Source: Xanthomonas sp. SI (lineage in GTDB: Bacteria > Pseudomonadota > Gammaproteobacteria > Xanthomonadales > Xanthomonadaceae). From it: 64,000 nucleotides of DNA. A model generated the notes under the pieces. It was given only the letters and a program-made list of their open reading frames with translations. It was not told where the DNA came from and did not search any database. The translations under genes and the position numbers were made by a program. This document shows positions 63,002 through 64,000 of the stretch, piece by piece. The DNA is taken from the NCBI RefSeq assembly GCF_014236855.1, contig NZ_CP051261.1, forward strand, positions 1,550,001 to 1,614,000, in the 5' to 3' direction. Position 1 is the first letter of the stretch, and every line of letters starts with the position of its first letter.

Positions 63002-64000
63002 CTACAGCAGCACCAGCGTGGCCAGGCCGAGGAAGCTGAGGAAGCCCATCACGTCGGTCAGGGTGGTCAGGATCACGCCGCCGGCCAGTGCCGGATCGAA
63101 GCCCAGGCGCTTGAGCGTCAGTGGCACCAGCACGCCGCCGAGCGCGGCGGTGAGCAGGTTGATGGTCAGCGCCGAGCCGATCACCAGCGACAGCAGCGGC
63201 TGCTTGAACCACGCCAGCACGATCAGGCCCAGGCCGATGCCCAGCGCCAGGCCGTTGATCAGCGCCACCGCCAGTTCCTTGCGCAGCAGCACGGTGACGT
63301 TGGACGCGCCGATCTGGCCCAGCGCCAGGCCGCGCACCATCAGCGCCAGCACCTGGGTGCCGGCGTTGCCGCCCATGCCGGCCACGATCGGCATCAGCGC
63401 GGCCAACGCCACCAGCTTGGAGATGGTGCCCTCGAACTGGCTGACCACGCTGGAGGCGATGAACGCGGTGCCGAGGTTGATGGTCAGCCACAGCAGGCGG
63501 CGCCGGAACGCGCGCCGCACCGGGCTGAACATGTCCTCGTCCTCGTCCAGGCCGGCGGCGCTCATCGCCTGGTGCTCGGCCTGGTCGCGGATGATGTCGA
63601 CCACGTCGTCGATGGTGATGCGGCCGAGCAGGATGTTGTTGTCGTCCACCACTGGCGCGGAGATCCAGTCGTGGTCGGAGAACTGCCGCGCGACCTCGTC
63701 GGCGCCTTCGCCCACGTCGATGGCCGGCTGTTCGTCGTCGATCAGCCGGTTGATCGGGGTGGAATCCTCGTGTGTGACCAGCGCGGCCAGCGACACCCGG
63801 CCCAGGTACTGGTGGCGGCGGCTGACCACGAACAGGTGATCGGTGTGGTCCGGCAGTTCGCCGCGCAGGCGCAGGTAGCGCAGCACCACGTCGACGTTGA
63901 CGTCGGCGCGCACGGTGACCACGTCCGGGTTCATCAGGCGCCCGGCGCTGTCCTCGGGATAGGACAGCACCTGTTCCAGGCGCTCGCGGTTCTCGCGGTC
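63002..64000 (-). CDS. mgtE: Magnesium transporter MgtE (C-terminal part in window)
   Basis: The frame is open to the window end and encodes the last 332 residues. It contains the end of the MgtE N domain (LEQVLSYPEDSAGRLMN), two CBS domains (HLFVVSRRHQYLGRVSLAAL and ISAPVVDDNNILLGRITIDD) that sense magnesium, and the five-helix pore domain with PIVAGMGGNAGTQ. The pore end TTLTDVMGFLSFLGLATLVL is typical. It gates Mg2+ (and Co2+) entry at the inner membrane according to cytosolic magnesium. The 5' end lies beyond 64000. Confidence 0.95.
   Translation of the reverse strand, partial: DRENRERLEQVLSYPEDSAGRLMNPDVVTVRADVNVDVVLRYLRLRGELPDHTDHLFVVSRRHQYLGRVSLAALVTHEDSTPINRLIDDEQPAIDVGEGADEVARQFSDHDWISAPVVDDNNILLGRITIDDVVDIIRDQAEHQAMSAAGLDEDEDMFSPVRRAFRRRLLWLTINLGTAFIASSVVSQFEGTISKLVALAALMPIVAGMGGNAGTQVLALMVRGLALGQIGASNVTVLLRKELAVALINGLALGIGLGLIVLAWFKQPLLSLVIGSALTINLLTAALGGVLVPLTLKRLGFDPALAGGVILTTLTDVMGFLSFLGLATLVLL

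Noticed and set aside
1..64000. tRNA, rRNA, integrase, transposase or prophage genes
   Set aside because: None was recognised on either strand; the palindromic repeats are not accompanied by a transposase in this window.

Overview
The window is chromosomal DNA of a high-GC gammaproteobacterium and is most like a plant-associated member of the Xanthomonadaceae, probably Xanthomonas. The basis is the gene content and order: aroK-aroB near hemE, proC/yggS beside pilT-pilU, a YceI-cytochrome b561-YceI operon, propeller-sensor kinases, a secreted PL1 pectate lyase, a candidate Xanthomonas-type T4SS effector, and many copies of a short palindromic repeat with core GCGGCTGAAGCCGC. The species cannot be named from this sequence alone. 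No rRNA, tRNA, integrase, insertion sequence or CRISPR array was seen. The first and last genes run off the ends of the window.

Layout. 1-14.7 kb is a signalling block: a propeller-sensor diguanylate cyclase (partial), L-serine dehydratase, a small glutaredoxin-like protein, a GNAT remnant, the YceI/b561/YceI operon, and two tandem paralogous propeller-sensor hybrid histidine kinases. 14.8-22.7 kb holds an MFS exporter, a tandem array of palindromic repeats, hemE and a WGR protein, aroB-aroK, and a coupled operon of pdxH, an AAC(6')-like acetyltransferase and a cobalamin-binding-type protein. 22.7-25 kb is an MFS exporter divergent from soxR with a SoxR-type operator between them, then a wrecked D-lactate dehydrogenase gene. 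25-31 kb is the proC/yggS/pilT/pilU neighbourhood, with an uncharacterised secreted-protein gene between proC and yggS. 31-35.3 kb has a soluble propeller protein translationally coupled to a MASE1-GGDEF protein, then two membrane proteins.

35.7-40.4 kb is a three-gene operon: a lipoprotein with a c-type haem motif, a LodA/GoxA-like cysteine-tryptophylquinone (CTQ) oxidoreductase candidate and its LodB-like flavoprotein. 40.4-47.2 kb is mostly housekeeping (DUF72, tag, DUF4153, yqgE-ruvX-pyrB). 47.4-54.8 kb has an M1-type peptidase, a secreted protein, a pectate lyase and a chemoreceptor with a CheR-tether-like tail. 55.0-56.4 kb is a lipoprotein plus a protein that looks like a Xanthomonas T4SS antibacterial effector, arranged like an immunity/effector pair. 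The rest is an amino-acid permease, an ArsB/NhaD-type transporter, a lipoprotein esterase and the C-terminal part of MgtE.

The most interesting items are the candidate effector/immunity pair (55039-56390), the haem-lipoprotein/LodA/LodB operon (35755-40433), a family of G-rich repeats that begin at or just around stop codons, and the regular 113-bp palindromic repeat array (16421-16967).
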